A stretch of DNA of 64,000 bases from Kitasatospora gansuensis (GTDB lineage: Bacteria; Actinomycetota; Actinomycetes; Streptomycetales; Streptomycetaceae). Below are positions 15,808-25,174 of the stretch, piece by piece. The stretch spans positions 992,001-1,056,000 of the forward strand of contig NZ_JACHJR010000001.1 in NCBI RefSeq assembly GCF_014203705.1. Direction: 5' to 3'. The position numbers and the translations under genes were made by a program. Below the pieces are notes generated by a model. The model worked only from the letters and a program-made list of their open reading frames with translations, did not search any database and had not been told where the DNA came from. Position 1 is the stretch's first letter, and each line of letters opens with the position of its first letter.

Positions 15808-18321
15808 TCAGGCGCCGCGCAGCACCGCGCCCGTACGGGCGGCGGCGGTCGCCACCGCCGACTCGCGGGCGGCCGTGGCCTCCTCCGCGGTCAGCGTCCG
15901 GTCGACGGCGCGGAACCGCAGCGTGTACGCCAGCGACTTCTTGCCCTCGCCCGCCTGCTCGCCGGTGAAGACGTCGAACAGCCGCAGCGACTCCAGCAGT
16001 TCGCCCGCCCCGTCGCGCAGCGCGGTCTCCACCTCGGCGGCGGGGACGGCGGTGTCGACGATCAGCGCCACGTCCTGGGTGGCCACCGGGTAGCCGGAGA
16101 CCGGCGGTCCTGAGACCCGGCCGGACAGGTCGGCGCCCAGCAGGTCCAGGTCGAGCTCCATCGCGCAGGTGCGCTCCGGCAGGTGCAGCGCCTTGATGAC
16201 CCGCGGGTGCAGCTCACCGGCGTGGCCGACCACGGTGCCGGCCACCGAGAGCTCGGCGCACCGGCCCGGGTGCCACGGCGCGTACTGCGCCTGGCGGACC
16301 GTCAGCTCGACCCCGGCGGCGCGGGCCACCGTACGGGCCGCCTCGACGGCGTCCGCCCAGGAGGCCCCGGCGCCCTTGCCCCACCAGCCGGACGGCAGCC
16401 GCTCGCCGGCCAGCGCGACGGCGACCCGGCGCGGCTGGTGCGGCAGGGCCGCGTCCAGCTCGGCCAGCTGCTCGGCGCTCGGGCGGCGGTCGACGGGCAG
16501 TCGCGGCGCCACCTTGAGCTCCGGCTTGGGCAGGAAGACCGTACCCATCTCGAAGATCGCCAGATCGGTGTTGCCGCGGCCGATGTTCCGCCGCAGCGCG
16601 CCGAGCAGGCCCGGCAGCAGCGAGGTGCGGAGCGAGGGCTCCTCGTCGTTCAGCGGGTTGACCAGCTTGACGGTCCGTCGGCGGGCGTCGCCCGCGTCCA
16701 GGCCGAGCGCGTCCAGCGCGGCCTCGCCGATGAACGGGTAGTTGTTCACCTCGACGAAGCCCGCCCCGGCCAGCGCCACGCCGGTCCGGCGGTGGAAGCG
16801 CTGGGCCTCGGTCAGACCGCGGCCCGGCGGCACCATCGGCATCCGGGCGGGGACGTTGTCGTAGCCCTCCAGCCGGATGACCTCCTCCGCGAGGTCGTAC
16901 GGGTCGGTCAGGTCGGGCCGCCAGCTCGGCGGGGTGACCTCCAGGATGTCGGCGCCCGCGACGGTGGCACCGATCTCCTGCAGGCGCCGGGTGACGGTCT
17001 CGCGGCCGTACTCGGTGCCCGCGACCCGGTCCGGCAGGTCCGCGTCGATCGCGATGGTGCGCACCGGGTGCGGCGCGGCGATGTCGGTGACGCCCGCCTC
17101 GGCGGTGCCGCCAGCGATCAGCACCAGCAGGTCCACCGCGCGCTGCGCGGCGGCCCGGGCGGCCTCCGGGTCGACGCCGCGCTCGAAGCGCTTGGACGCC
17201 TCGGAGGGCAGCTTGTGCCGCTTCGCCGAACGGGCGATGGAGACCGGCTCGAAGTGCGCCGCCTCGATGATGATCTCGGTCGAGCCGGTGGTGACACCGG
17301 TCTCCGGGTCGGTCACCGGGTCGACGATCTCGGTCGAGGCGCCGCCCATCACACCCGCGAGCCCGATCGGGCCCGAGTTGTCACAGATCAGCAGGTCCTC
17401 GGTGGACAGCTTCCGCTCGGTGCCGTCCAGCGTGGTGAGGGTCTCGCCCTCGGCCGCGCGGCGGACCTGGATCGGGCCGTCCACCCGGTCGCGGTCGTAG
17501 GCGTGCAGCGGCTGACCGACCTCGAGCATCACGTAGTTGGTGATGTCGACGGTCAGCGAGATCGGGCGGATGCCCGACTTCTGCAGCCGGCGCTGGAGCC
17601 AGATCGGCGACTGCGCGGCCGGGTCCACGCCGGTGACGGTGCGGGCCACGAAGCGGTCGCAGCCGACCGGGTCGGCCACCTTGACCAGGTAGCCGTAGGA
17701 GTTGGCCGGCGGCACGTCGAGCAGCGCCGGGTCGGCCAGCGGCAGCCCGTACGCGGCGGCGGCCTCACGGGCCACACCCCGCATCGAGAGGCAGTAGCCG
17801 CGGTCGGGGGTGACCGCGATGTCCAGCACCTCGTCGACCAGCTGGAGCAGCTCGATCGCGTCGGTGCCGGGCTCGTACTCCGGCGGGAGCACGATGATGC
17901 CGTTGTGGTCGTCGCCCATGCCCAGCTCGCGGGCCGAGCAGATCATGCCGGCCGAGGTGTGGCCGTAGGTCTGCCGGGCGGCGATCGGGAACGGGCCGGG
18001 CAGCACGGCGCCCGGGAGCACCACGACCACCTTGTCGCCGACGGCGAAGTTGGTCGCGCCGCAGACGATCTCCTGCGGCTCGCCGGTGCCGTTGGCGTCG
18101 CCGACGTTCACGAAACAGTGCCGGATCGGCTTCTTGAAACCGGCCAGCTCCTCGATCGAGAGCACCTGACCGACCACCAGCGGGCCCTTGAGGTCGGCGC
18201 CGAGCTGCTCGACGGTCTCCACCTCGAGACCGGCGCGGACCAGTCGGGCGGCGACGTCGCGGCCGGTCTCACCCGCCGGAATTTCGACGTACTCGCGCAG
18301 CCAGGAAAGCGGGACGCGCAT
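15808..18321 (-). CDS. pheT: Phenylalanine-tRNA ligase beta subunit
   Basis: 837 aa, the normal length for bacterial PheT. It begins [15 protein letters not shown], followed by a tRNA-binding (EMAP-like) domain, B3/B4 editing region, B5 domain and C-terminal anticodon-binding ferredoxin-like domain ([15 protein letters not shown]...). It pairs with PheS as an alpha2-beta2 enzyme charging tRNA-Phe. The ATG shares its A with the pheS stop (TGATG at 18323-18319), so translation is coupled. The operon ends with an intrinsic terminator. Confidence 0.96.
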   Translation of the reverse strand: MRVPLSWLREYVEIPAGETGRDVAARLVRAGLEVETVEQLGADLKGPLVVGQVLSIEELAGFKKPIRHCFVNVGDANGTGEPQEIVCGATNFAVGDKVVVVLPGAVLPGPFPIAARQTYGHTSAGMICSARELGMGDDHNGIIVLPPEYEPGTDAIELLQLVDEVLDIAVTPDRGYCLSMRGVAREAAAAYGLPLADPALLDVPPANSYGYLVKVADPVGCDRFVARTVTGVDPAAQSPIWLQRRLQKSGIRPISLTVDITNYVMLEVGQPLHAYDRDRVDGPIQVRRAAEGETLTTLDGTERKLSTEDLLICDNSGPIGLAGVMGGASTEIVDPVTDPETGVTTGSTEIIIEAAHFEPVSIARSAKRHKLPSEASKRFERGVDPEAARAAAQRAVDLLVLIAGGTAEAGVTDIAAPHPVRTIAIDADLPDRVAGTEYGRETVTRRLQEIGATVAGADILEVTPPSWRPDLTDPYDLAEEVIRLEGYDNVPARMPMVPPGRGLTEAQRFHRRTGVALAGAGFVEVNNYPFIGEAALDALGLDAGDARRRTVKLVNPLNDEEPSLRTSLLPGLLGALRRNIGRGNTDLAIFEMGTVFLPKPELKVAPRLPVDRRPSAEQLAELDAALPHQPRRVAVALAGERLPSGWWGKGAGASWADAVEAARTVARAAGVELTVRQAQYAPWHPGRCAELSVAGTVVGHAGELHPRVIKALHLPERTCAMELDLDLLGADLSGRVSGPPVSGYPVATQDVALIVDTAVPAAEVETALRDGAGELLESLRLFDVFTGEQAGEGKKSLAYTLRFRAVDRTLTAEEATAARESAVATAAARTGAVLRGA

Positions 18322-19442
18322 CAGATCTCCATCCCGAACGGGAGGGTGAAGCGGACGTCACCCTCGACCATGTCGCGCATGTCGGCGACGTTGTGGCGGT
18401 TCATCAGAATGCGCTCCAGGCCCAGGCCGAACGCGAAGCCGCTGTAGCGCTGCGGGTCCACCCCGCAGGCGACCAGCACGCGCGGGTTGACCACGCCGCA
18501 GCCGCCGAGCTCGATCCAGCCCTCGGAGGAGCAGGTCCGGCAGGGGCGGTCCGGGTTGCCGACGCTCTCGCCCCGGCAGACGAAGCACTGCAGGTCGATC
18601 TCGGCGCTCGGCTCGGTGAACGGGAAGTACGAGGGCCGCCAGCGCAGCTCCAGGCCGCCGCCGATCAGCTTCTCGACCAGCAGCTCGATGGTGCCCTTGA
18701 GGTCGGCGAAGGTGATGCCCTCGTCCACCGCGATGGCCTCGACCTGGCGGAACACCGGGGTGTGGGTGGCGTCCAGCTCGTCCGTCCGGTACACCCGGCC
18801 GGGGCTCACCGCGTACAGCGGCGGCTCGCGGTCGAGCATGGTGCGGATCTGCACCGGCGAGGTCTGGGTGCGCAGCACCACACCGGAGTCGGCGGAGCCG
18901 TCCGGGGCCTGCACGAAGAAGGTGTCCTGCATCGACCGGGCCGGGTGGTCCTCGTGCAGGTTGAGCGCGTCGAAGTTGAGCCACTCGGCCTCGACCTCGG
19001 GGCCCGAGGCGACCTCGTAGCCCATGGCCACGAAGGTGTCCTCGATCCGCTCGGCCAGCGTGGTGAGCGGGTGCCGGGCGCCGCGCGGGGTGCGGTCGTA
19101 CGGCAGCGTGACGTCCACCGCCTCCTCGACCAGCACGCGGGCGTCCCGCTCCGCCTCCAGCTCGACCTGACGCTTCGCCAGCGCCTGGTTGACCGCGCCG
19201 CGGGCCTGGCCGATCAGCTTGCCGGCCGCCGCCTTGGCCTGCGGGGGCAGCGCGCCGATCTCGCGGTTGGCGAGCGACAGGGCCGAGCGGTCGCCGGTGT
19301 GCGCGACCTTGGCCTGCTTGAGCTCCTCGAGGGTGCCGGCCGCGGCGAAGGCCGCGAGGGCCTCGTCCCGGGCGCGCTCGACCTCTTCGGGCTTGAGTGC
19401 CTCGACCTCTACCGGGTCGTAAGACTTATTGGGTGCCGACAT
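18321..19442 (-). CDS. pheS: Phenylalanine-tRNA ligase alpha subunit
   Basis: 373 aa. An N-terminal coiled-coil domain (about 15-95) precedes the class II synthetase core, with motif 2 ([22 protein letters not shown]), FFVQAP, and motif 3 ([13 protein letters not shown]). It activates phenylalanine and transfers it to tRNA-Phe. ATG 19442 is chosen because homologues begin with [14 protein letters not shown] sequence. The longer opening upstream is not conserved-looking. A leader of about 150 bases precedes it; I saw neither a T-box nor a phenylalanine-rich leader peptide. Directly upstream is an orphan sensor kinase on the same strand. Confidence 0.96.
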   Translation of the reverse strand: MSAPNKSYDPVEVEALKPEEVERARDEALAAFAAAGTLEELKQAKVAHTGDRSALSLANREIGALPPQAKAAAGKLIGQARGAVNQALAKRQVELEAERDARVLVEEAVDVTLPYDRTPRGARHPLTTLAERIEDTFVAMGYEVASGPEVEAEWLNFDALNLHEDHPARSMQDTFFVQAPDGSADSGVVLRTQTSPVQIRTMLDREPPLYAVSPGRVYRTDELDATHTPVFRQVEAIAVDEGITFADLKGTIELLVEKLIGGGLELRWRPSYFPFTEPSAEIDLQCFVCRGESVGNPDRPCRTCSSEGWIELGGCGVVNPRVLVACGVDPQRYSGFAFGLGLERILMNRHNVADMRDMVEGDVRFTLPFGMEI

Positions 19443-19591
19443 CTCTATCTTTCCCGTGCTCCTGCTCGTGAAGGGGTGCCTCGCCCTTGCGCTACGCACT
19501 GCGTGGCCGGGGCACGGGCAGCCGCTCCCGTATCGCTCAGGAAGGGTGTCCGCGGCACAGCCGCGCAGGGCGTCACACAACGCAAAGGTCG

Positions 19592-19597
19592 AGTGTA
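19592..19597 (-). promoter_or_regulatory. Possible -10 box for pheST
   Basis: TACACT on the minus strand lies in the gap before pheS and would give a leader of about 145 bases. No clear -35 box. Confidence 0.4.
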
Positions 19598-19634
19598 GTC
19601 GCAGCCTGCGAACCGCCCGCCGGGCCGGACTTCC

Positions 19635-20720
19635 TCAGAGCATGAAGTCGGGCACTCCGGCGGGCAGGATAAATCGGAAGCAGGCGCCGCCGGAGGGCGC
19701 CCGGCTGATCCGGATGGTGCCGCCGTGGGCCTCCACGATGCCCTTGACGATGTAGAGGCCGAGGCCGGTGCCGCCGCGCTTGGAGCCGCGCCAGAAGCGG
19801 GTGAAGACGCGCGGCATGGACTCCTCCGGAATCCCGCTGCCCTCGTCGCTCACCGTCACCGCCGTCCCTTCCAGGACCCGTTCCCGACCGGCGCTCTCCA
19901 CCACTTCCTTGGCGGGCGCCACCTCGATCGTGACAGTTCCCTCACCGTGCCGCACGGCATTTTCGAGCAGGTTGGCCAGCACCTGGTCGAGTTTGTCCGG
20001 GTCGGCCCAGAGCTGGGTGAGCGGCTGCTCGATCCGGATGTCGAAGCGGTCGGGCGCGATGCCCGCCGCGAGCTTGCCCTCGACGTGCCGGCGGACCGCG
20101 GCCGGCAGGTCGACCACCTGCTTGTACAGCTCCAGCCGCCCGGCGTCGATCCGGGAGATGTCCAGCAGCTCGGCAATCAGGCGGGTGACCCGGTCGGCGT
20201 CCGCGTCCACGGTCTCCAGCATCACCCGCTTCTGGCCGTCGGTGAAGCGCTCCCACTTGGCCAGCAGCGTCTTGGTGAAGCCCTTCACACTGGTCAGCGG
20301 GGAGCGCAGCTCGTGCGCGACGGTGGCGATCAGCTCGGCGTGGCTGCGCTCCGTCCGGCGGCGCGCCTCGGTGCCGCGCAGCGCCACCACCACCTGCCGG
20401 ACCGGCCCGCGCGGCCCCTCCCGGACGTACCGGGCGGAGACCAGCACCTCCCGGCTGCCGGGCAGTAACAGGTTCCGCTCGGGCTGCCCGGTCCGGATCG
20501 GCAGCCCGCCGTACGGATCGGTCAGCGGCCACCAGCGGCGGCCGTCCAGATCCTCCAGCGGCAGCGCCTGCTCCAGCGGCACGCCGAGCACCGCCTCCGG
20601 CCGGACGCCGGTCAGCCGGGCGGCGGCCCGGTTGAAACGGACCACCGCACCGGACGCGTCGGCGACCACAAGGCCGTCCGGCAGGTCGTCCAAGTCCAGT
20701 TCGGTGCCGCTACCGGCCAT
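19635..20720 (-). CDS. PAS-domain sensor histidine kinase (orphan)
   Basis: 361 aa, cytoplasmic, with no membrane segment. Residues about 8-115 form a PAS domain (DGLVVADASGAVVRFNRAAARLTG). The dimerisation helix has the phosphoaccepting H136 in VAHELRSPLTSVKG. The ATPase domain has the N box (LANLLENAVRHG), the G1 box (VSDEGSGIP) and the G2 box (RGGTGLGLYIVK). It should autophosphorylate in response to an internal signal. No response regulator is adjacent, so its partner is elsewhere. ATG 20720 has GGGAGGG five bases upstream. Its place between a TrmH methyltransferase and pheS is conserved in Streptomyces, as far as I recall. Confidence 0.9.
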   Translation of the reverse strand: MAGSGTELDLDDLPDGLVVADASGAVVRFNRAAARLTGVRPEAVLGVPLEQALPLEDLDGRRWWPLTDPYGGLPIRTGQPERNLLLPGSREVLVSARYVREGPRGPVRQVVVALRGTEARRRTERSHAELIATVAHELRSPLTSVKGFTKTLLAKWERFTDGQKRVMLETVDADADRVTRLIAELLDISRIDAGRLELYKQVVDLPAAVRRHVEGKLAAGIAPDRFDIRIEQPLTQLWADPDKLDQVLANLLENAVRHGEGTVTIEVAPAKEVVESAGRERVLEGTAVTVSDEGSGIPEESMPRVFTRFWRGSKRGGTGLGLYIVKGIVEAHGGTIRISRAPSGGACFRFILPAGVPDFML

Positions 20721-20778
20721 GGGTGCCCTCCCCGCTTACCCACCGTGTCTGTGCCCCCACCGTCCGACCCTAGCGCTC

Positions 20779-21645
20779 CTACCCCTTCGCGCGACACCCT
20801 CCGGGCGACCGCTGGGCGCGCGCGGAGGCGTACAGGCACACGGCGGCGGCCGTGGCGAGATTCAGGCTCTCGGCGTGTCCGTGGATGGGTACGCGCACCA
20901 CCTCGTCCGCGAGTGCGCGGGTCTCCTCCGGCAGACCCCAGGCCTCGTTGCCGAAGACCCAGGCCCCGGGCGCGCCGAGGGTGCCCTCGTCCAGCTCCTG
21001 GTCGAGGTCCCGGTCCCCCGCCCCGTCGGCGGCCAGCACCCGGACGCCGGCCTCGCGCAGCCGGGCGACCGCCTGCTCGACCGGCACCCCGACTGCGAAC
21101 GGCAGGTGGAACAGGCTGCCCACCGAGGCCCGGACCGCCTTCGGGTTGTACGGGTCCACCGAGGCGTCGGTGAGGATCACCGCGTCCGCCCCGGCCGCGT
21201 CGGCGGTGCGCAGCACGGTGCCCGCGTTGCCGGGGTCGCGCACGTGCGCCAGCACGGCGACCAGCTGCGGCTCCATCGCGAGCACCTGCTCGAAGGGGGT
21301 GTCCAGGAACCGGCAGAGCGCCACGATGCCCTGCGGGGTGACGGTGTCACAGATCTCACCGATCACCTCGTCGGTCGCGGTGAGCACCGGCAGGCCCTCG
21401 GCCAGCGCCGCGTCCACGATCTCGGCGTGCCGCTCGGCCGCCTCCAGCGTGAGGTAGATCTCCACCACCGCGTGCTCCCCCGAGCCCGCCAGCCGCCCGT
21501 ACGCGACCGCCTCGCGCACCGCCTGCGGGCCCTCGGCCAGGAAGCGCCGCTCCTTGCTCCGCTGGTTGCGCTTGGCCAGCTTGCGGGCGGCGATCACGCG
21601 GGGCGAACGCAGGGAGGTGAGCAGGGGAGGTTCGGTGCTCTGCAT
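20779..21645 (-). CDS. TrmH/SpoU-family RNA 2'-O-methyltransferase
   Basis: 288 aa. An N-terminal RNA substrate-binding domain (about 20-100; KLAKRNQRSKERRFLAEGPQAV) precedes the SpoU knot domain: motif 1 HVRDPGNAGTVLRTADAAGA, motif 2 WVFGNEAWGLP, motif 3 IPIHGHAESLNLATAAAV-like (VPIHGHAESLNLATAAAV). It methylates a ribose 2'-OH in rRNA or tRNA with SAM; the target nucleotide cannot be deduced. It lies between the ribosomal protein operon and the orphan kinase, transcribed in the same direction, but behind a terminator that ends the rplT operon. Confidence 0.92.
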   Translation of the reverse strand: MQSTEPPLLTSLRSPRVIAARKLAKRNQRSKERRFLAEGPQAVREAVAYGRLAGSGEHAVVEIYLTLEAAERHAEIVDAALAEGLPVLTATDEVIGEICDTVTPQGIVALCRFLDTPFEQVLAMEPQLVAVLAHVRDPGNAGTVLRTADAAGADAVILTDASVDPYNPKAVRASVGSLFHLPFAVGVPVEQAVARLREAGVRVLAADGAGDRDLDQELDEGTLGAPGAWVFGNEAWGLPEETRALADEVVRVPIHGHAESLNLATAAAVCLYASARAQRSPGGCRAKG

Positions 21646-21705
21646 GGTCTCGTCTCTGGGTGACGCGGTGACGGTGTGACGGTGTGTCAGCGGGCCGGAA
21701 GCACA

Positions 21706-21733
21706 CAGACCCGCAGGCGAACCTGCGGGTCTG
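21706..21733 (-). terminator. Terminator of the infC-rpmI-rplT operon
   Basis: A 12-bp perfect stem (21706-21717 with 21722-21733) and loop CGAA, 41 bases after the rplT stop and before the methyltransferase gene. Confidence 0.75.
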
Positions 21734-21773
21734 GGTGGGTCAGCTGTGCTGCCGATCCTCGGAAGGATCAGAT

Positions 21774-22160
21774 TCAGGCGGCGACGCGCGGGGCGTTGAC
21801 GTCCTCGGGCAGCGCCTTCTGGGCGACCTCGACGAGCGTGGCGAACGCGCCCGGGTCGTTGACGGCCAGCTCGGCCAGCATCTTGCGGTCGATCTCGACG
21901 TTCGCGATCTTCAGACCCTGCACGAAGCGGTTGTACGTGATGCCGTTGGCACGGGCCGCAGCGTTGATGCGCTGGATCCAGAGCTGACGGAAGTCACCCT
22001 TGCGCTTCTTGCGGTCGTTGTAGTTGTAAACGAGCGAGTGGGTGACCTGCTCCTTGGCCTTGCGGTACAGGCGCGACCGCTGGCCGCGGTAACCGCTGGC
22101 CCGCTCGAGGATGACCCGGCGCTTCTTGTGGGCGTTTACTGCCCGCTTGACGCGTGCCAC
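21774..22160 (-). CDS. rplT: 50S ribosomal protein L20
   Basis: 128 aa, highly basic, starting [15 protein letters not shown] with the conserved [18 protein letters not shown] and [22 protein letters not shown] blocks. It binds 23S rRNA early in large-subunit assembly. It is last in the infC-rpmI-rplT operon, 105 bases after rpmI. In several bacteria L20 represses its own operon; nothing here shows that directly. Confidence 0.97.
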   Translation of the reverse strand: MARVKRAVNAHKKRRVILERASGYRGQRSRLYRKAKEQVTHSLVYNYNDRKKRKGDFRQLWIQRINAAARANGITYNRFVQGLKIANVEIDRKMLAELAVNDPGAFATLVEVAQKALPEDVNAPRVAA

Positions 22161-22265
22161 TTCATTACTCCTTGGGTTGGACCACGGACTACTTCACGCG
22201 GTCCGTAAACGAATGGGTCGGAAAGGATCAGCCGGGGTCCTGCGGCCATCGGCCGCAGGAGGCGA

Positions 22266-22460
22266 TCACTTGCCGAGAAGCTTCTTGATCTTCTTCGCGT
22301 CGGCGGGGGAAACCACGACGGTGCCGGCCAGCTTGCGGGTCAGCGTCGACGGCTTGTGCTCGAGCAGGTGGCGACGGCCGGCACGCTCGCGCAGCACCTT
22401 GCCGGAGCCGCTGATCTTGAAGCGCTTGCTGGCGCCGCTGTGGGTCTTTTGCTTCGGCAT
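22266..22460 (-). CDS. rpmI: 50S ribosomal protein L35
   Basis: 64 aa, starting [20 protein letters not shown], the canonical L35 sequence with KKIKKLLGK at the end. Longer in-frame openings upstream are not part of the protein. ATG 22460 follows GAGGAGA by about nine bases. It is the middle gene of the infC operon. Confidence 0.97.
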   Translation of the reverse strand: MPKQKTHSGASKRFKISGSGKVLRERAGRRHLLEHKPSTLTRKLAGTVVVSPADAKKIKKLLGK

Positions 22461-22573
22461 GTCGCCGTATCTCCTCGTCGGTCCGCCCCCGCCCGCGCGT
22501 TGCCGCCCGGGCGGGGACTGGATGGATCTGGTGGGTGGGGCGGGACGCCCCACTACCTCGTTGACCGAACCGC

Positions 22574-23335
22574 TCAGGCGTCCTGAGTGGTCTCGGCCGG
22601 CTTCTCGACCTCGGCGGTCTCGGTCTCGACCTCGGCGGTCTCGTCGACGTCCACCTCATCGGTGTCGTCGTCCTCGTCCGCCTCCGCCTCGAGCGCCGCG
22701 TTCTCGGCCTCGAGAGCGGCGTCGTCGGCCTCGTCCAGAGCGTCGTCCGGGCTACCGGTGCGACCCTGACGCTCCGCCTTGCGGGCGTCGGCGATCGCAC
22801 GGGCCTCGGCCATCGCCTCGGTCTTCTTCTTGTGCGGGCCAAGAACCATGATCATGTTTCGGCCGTCCTGCTTGGCCGAGGACTCCACGAAGCCCAGGTC
22901 CTGGACGTCGTTCGCCAGCCGCTGCAGCAGTCGGAAGCCCAGCTCGGGGCGGGACTGCTCACGACCGCGGAACATGATCGTGATCTTGACCTTGTCACCC
23001 TGCTTGAGGAACCGGACGACGTGACCCTTCTTGGTGTCATAGTCGTGCGGGTCAATCTTCGGCCGGAGCTTCATCTCCTTGATGACCGTGTGCGCCTGGT
23101 TCTTGCGCGCCTCACGGGCCTTCATGGCCGACTCGTACTTGAACTTGCCGTAGTCCATGAGCTTGCACACCGGCGGCCGGGCGGTCGCCGCGACCTCGAC
23201 CAGGTCGAGGTCGTACTCCTGCGCGAGCTCCAGCGCCTTGGCAAGCGGCACAATGCCGACCTGCTCGCCGCTGGGACCGACGAGTCGCACCTCGGGGACG
23301 CGAATCCGGTCGTTGATGCGGGGCTCGGTGCTGAT
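22574..23335 (-). CDS. infC: Translation initiation factor IF-3, probable ATC start
   Basis: 253 aa. The N-terminal domain [23 protein letters not shown] and the C-terminal domain ([19 protein letters not shown]...GPHKKKTE) are canonical. An acidic tail of about 60 residues rich in Glu/Ala/Asp follows, typical of actinobacteria. No ATG, GTG or TTG lies in frame before the conserved RINDRIR. The next in-frame start, GTG 23290, would delete it. An ATC codon at 23335-23333 follows a perfect AAGGAGG by four bases and yields [12 protein letters not shown], as in relatives. IF-3 genes often use rare starts (ATT in E. coli) for self-control, so ATC is the best call. The operon leader contains an intrinsic terminator. 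Confidence 0.88.
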   Translation of the reverse strand: MSTEPRINDRIRVPEVRLVGPSGEQVGIVPLAKALELAQEYDLDLVEVAATARPPVCKLMDYGKFKYESAMKAREARKNQAHTVIKEMKLRPKIDPHDYDTKKGHVVRFLKQGDKVKITIMFRGREQSRPELGFRLLQRLANDVQDLGFVESSAKQDGRNMIMVLGPHKKKTEAMAEARAIADARKAERQGRTGSPDDALDEADDAALEAENAALEAEADEDDDTDEVDVDETAEVETETAEVEKPAETTQDA

Positions 23336-23459
23336 GGGGCCTCCTTGGTTGCACCTTCTGCGCTGCGACCGTCGGACGGCGGTCGCACGTAGTGGACTCG
23401 ACCACTGGGCGGGGCTTCATTCGTGCTGCGCTGCCCACTGGCGTACGCACCGCGACACG

Positions 23460-23492
23460 AAAAAAGCCCCGCTCGGTACACAAGCGGGGCTC
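23460..23492 (-). terminator. Intrinsic terminator inside the infC leader
   Basis: On the minus strand the nine-bp stem AGCCCCGCT/AGCGGGGCT (23492-23484 with 23474-23466), with a nine-base loop, is followed directly by seven T (23466-23460). It lies between the presumed promoter and infC, the position expected of an attenuator. A second copy of the arm (AAGCCCCGC, 23417-23409) occurs downstream. Confidence 0.7.
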
Positions 23493-23700
23493 CACACAAC
23501 CGGGGGCGGCTCCTTCTTTCGAAGGGCGCTGCTCGGCGACTCGCTGGAACCTTGCGGCTCAGGTGTCGCGGACCGGACCCGTCGACCGCGAGGACGATGC
23601 GGGTGGGAGACTTTCGCGGTTGCCCTCTCGGGCCTCCTGTGAGTGGAGCCTCCACTTGCTGGCCGGGTCACCTTGCGGTGTCCTGGCCGGTCAGTCTCGA

Positions 23701-23706
23701 AGCATA
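23701..23706 (-). promoter_or_regulatory. Possible -10 box of the infC operon
   Basis: TATGCT on the minus strand, preceded by TG one base upstream (extended -10 style). It would give a leader of about 360 bases containing the terminator. No recognisable -35 box. Confidence 0.35.
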
Positions 23707-23828
23707 CAGCGTTTCCGCCGAGGGTGGTATTCCGGGCCCCGGGCGGGCCCCCGGGCCGGTGGCCGGACGGCGGGCCGCTCCTCTGTACGCTCCCAGGTGT
23801 ACCCGTTTCCACTGAGAAGTGAGCCCCC

Positions 23829-24188
23829 GTGAGCGACAGCACCCCCAACGACGAGATCGGCTTCGACGACCTCACCCGCGACATCGCCGAGGTCCCCGCG
23901 GTCGAGGTGATCACCACCGTAGCGGTGCACCTGATGAGCGCGGCCGCCGTCAAGTGCGGGCTCGCCGAGGGCGGCGAGAAGGACAAGGACCTCGACGAGG
24001 CCCGCAAGCTGATCACCGCCCTGGCCGGCCTGGTCACCGCCGGAGCCCCCGAGATCAGCAACTTCCACGCCGCCCCGCTCCGCGACGGCCTCCGCTCCCT
24101 GCAGCTCGCCTTCCGCGAGGCCTCCCTCATCCCGGACACCCCGGGCACCGGCCCGGGCGAGAAGTTCACGGGGCCCGTCTACAGCTGA
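23829..24188 (+). CDS. DUF1844 domain protein
   Basis: 119 aa. It contains the DUF1844 core (AVEVITTVAVHLMSAAAVKCGLAE...DLDEARKLITALAGLVTA...LRDGLRSLQLAFREAS). The family is small, helical and uncharacterised, and is found next to infC-rpmI-rplT in many actinobacteria, as here where it is divergent from infC. Start is GTG 23829; the upstream GAGAAGTGAG is a weak ribosome site. The stop is followed by a repeat-rich gap shared with the convergent SseB-like gene. Confidence 0.85.
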   Translation: MSDSTPNDEIGFDDLTRDIAEVPAVEVITTVAVHLMSAAAVKCGLAEGGEKDKDLDEARKLITALAGLVTAGAPEISNFHAAPLRDGLRSLQLAFREASLIPDTPGTGPGEKFTGPVYS

Positions 24189-24197
24189 GGCACACGC

Positions 24198-24217
24198 CAG
24201 GGGCTCGGGCACTGCGA
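24198..24217 (+). repeat. Partial copy of the 115-bp repeat end
   Basis: Matches the terminal inverted repeat of the neighbouring element with one change (GGGC for GGGG in CAGGGGCTCGGGCACTGC). It stands 35 bases before the full copy, as a solitary end. Confidence 0.6.
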
Positions 24218-24232
24218 TCAGCCAGAGCAGAC

Positions 24233-24347
24233 CAGGGGCTCGGGGAACTGCGACGCCGACCTCGTACAAGGTGATCCGTGCGTAGCTGGTCAGGCACTTT
24301 CGCAGTGACCCACACGCCAGATCTCCTCGCAGTTCCCCGAGCCCCTG
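24233..24347 (+). mobile_element. MITE-like 115-bp repeat, copy A
   Basis: The ends are near-perfect inverted repeats of about 20 bases beginning CAGGGGCTCGGGGAACTGC. The interior is non-coding. The reverse complement of a second element at 29671-29785 has the same length and differs at only about nine positions. It lies between the convergent DUF1844 and SseB-like genes, where its hairpin potential could end transcription from both sides. It may be a non-autonomous transposable element or a REP-type repeat; no transposase is in the window. Confidence 0.7.
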
Positions 24348-24378
24348 GGTAGTCAACCGCTGAGCATCTGCAAAAAGC

Positions 24379-25080
24379 TCAGCCCTGCGGAAGCAGAGCC
24401 AGGTCCAACCCCCGGTTGAGCCGCACCCGGAGGACCGGGTCGGCCGCGAGGGCCGAGGCCAGCCGCTGGGCGAGCTCCTGGACCGGGGTGCCGTCAGCGA
24501 GGGCGATGGCGAGGACGGCGTCGGTCTCGGTGCCGGGCCGGAGCTCGGAGCGGAGCACGGCCGGTTCGGCCGCCAGCAGCGCCGCGACCGCCGCCCGGAC
24601 CTCCGGGTCCTCGACCGGCGGCAGGTAGGGCCGGTTCTCGGCGAGCGCCCGCAGCCGTGCGCCGGCCACCGGGTACGACACCGGCCCGGCCGGGTCGATC
24701 AGCAGGGTGTCGGCCCGCTCGGAGTAGGCCACCATCGCGGCCTGCGGCCCGGCCACCGGCGCCGGCCGGGCGTCGGCGCGCCAGCGGATCAGGCTCTCCA
24801 GTGAGGTGAAGGCGGGCAGCGCCCGGCGCCCGTCGGCGGCCTCGATCAGCGGGACGGCCATGTCGCTGGTCTTCTCGTGCTTGAGCCCGTTGGCATCGGT
24901 CTCCACCTCGCCGAGCAGGGCCACGATCGGGACCATCAGCCGACTGGCCGTCAGCGCGGCCAGCAGCTCCGGCTCCCCGCTGCGGTCGGCCGCCCAGGCG
25001 GTGAGCGCCGCGCTCAGGCGGGGGTCGGCGGTGCCGTCGTCGTCGGCGAATCCGGGGTTCGGGATGTTCTTCTGGTCCAC
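24379..25080 (-). CDS. SseB-like domain protein
   Basis: 233 aa. It starts MDQKNIPNPGFADDDG and contains the SseB N-terminal-type fold: ASRLMVPIVALLGE, then MAVPLIEAADGRRALPAFTSLESLIRW, ending in a helical tail. The role in actinobacteria is unknown. GTG 25080 is chosen because a TACGCT box sits six bases upstream, making it a leaderless start, and the earlier in-frame start adds 15 unconserved residues. It completes the conserved infC neighbourhood. Confidence 0.8.
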   Translation of the reverse strand: MDQKNIPNPGFADDDGTADPRLSAALTAWAADRSGEPELLAALTASRLMVPIVALLGEVETDANGLKHEKTSDMAVPLIEAADGRRALPAFTSLESLIRWRADARPAPVAGPQAAMVAYSERADTLLIDPAGPVSYPVAGARLRALAENRPYLPPVEDPEVRAAVAALLAAEPAVLRSELRPGTETDAVLAIALADGTPVQELAQRLASALAADPVLRVRLNRGLDLALLPQG

Positions 25081-25086
25081 CCGGTG

Positions 25087-25092
25087 AGCGTA
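25087..25092 (-). promoter_or_regulatory. -10 box of a leaderless promoter for the SseB-like gene
   Basis: TACGCT on the minus strand, six bases before GTG 25080, with no ribosome binding site. Confidence 0.5.
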
Positions 25093-25174
25093 TGCCAACC
25101 GGTCCCGCGGATTCTCAGCCGGCACTCACCCCCGGCTCAGCCGGGACCCATCGGCGGCGCCGAACCTCGACCGC

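Larger units (their letters stand above)
23336..23828 (-). other. Long structured infC leader and divergent promoter region
   Basis: 493 bases with no convincing gene. Reading towards infC there is a possible -10 box TATGCT (23706-23701), the inverted repeat AGTGGAG-C-CTCCACT (23642-23656), an intrinsic terminator with a seven-T tail (23492-23460), then about 125 bases to the ATC start. The right end (about 23770-23828) must hold the promoter of the divergent DUF1844 gene. Short open frames here lack ribosome binding sites and conserved sequence. Confidence 0.6.

Noticed and set aside
19443..19634. T-box or phenylalanine leader peptide upstream of pheS
   Set aside because: No run of Phe codons in a short ORF with a ribosome site, and no T-box-like conserved element was recognisable.
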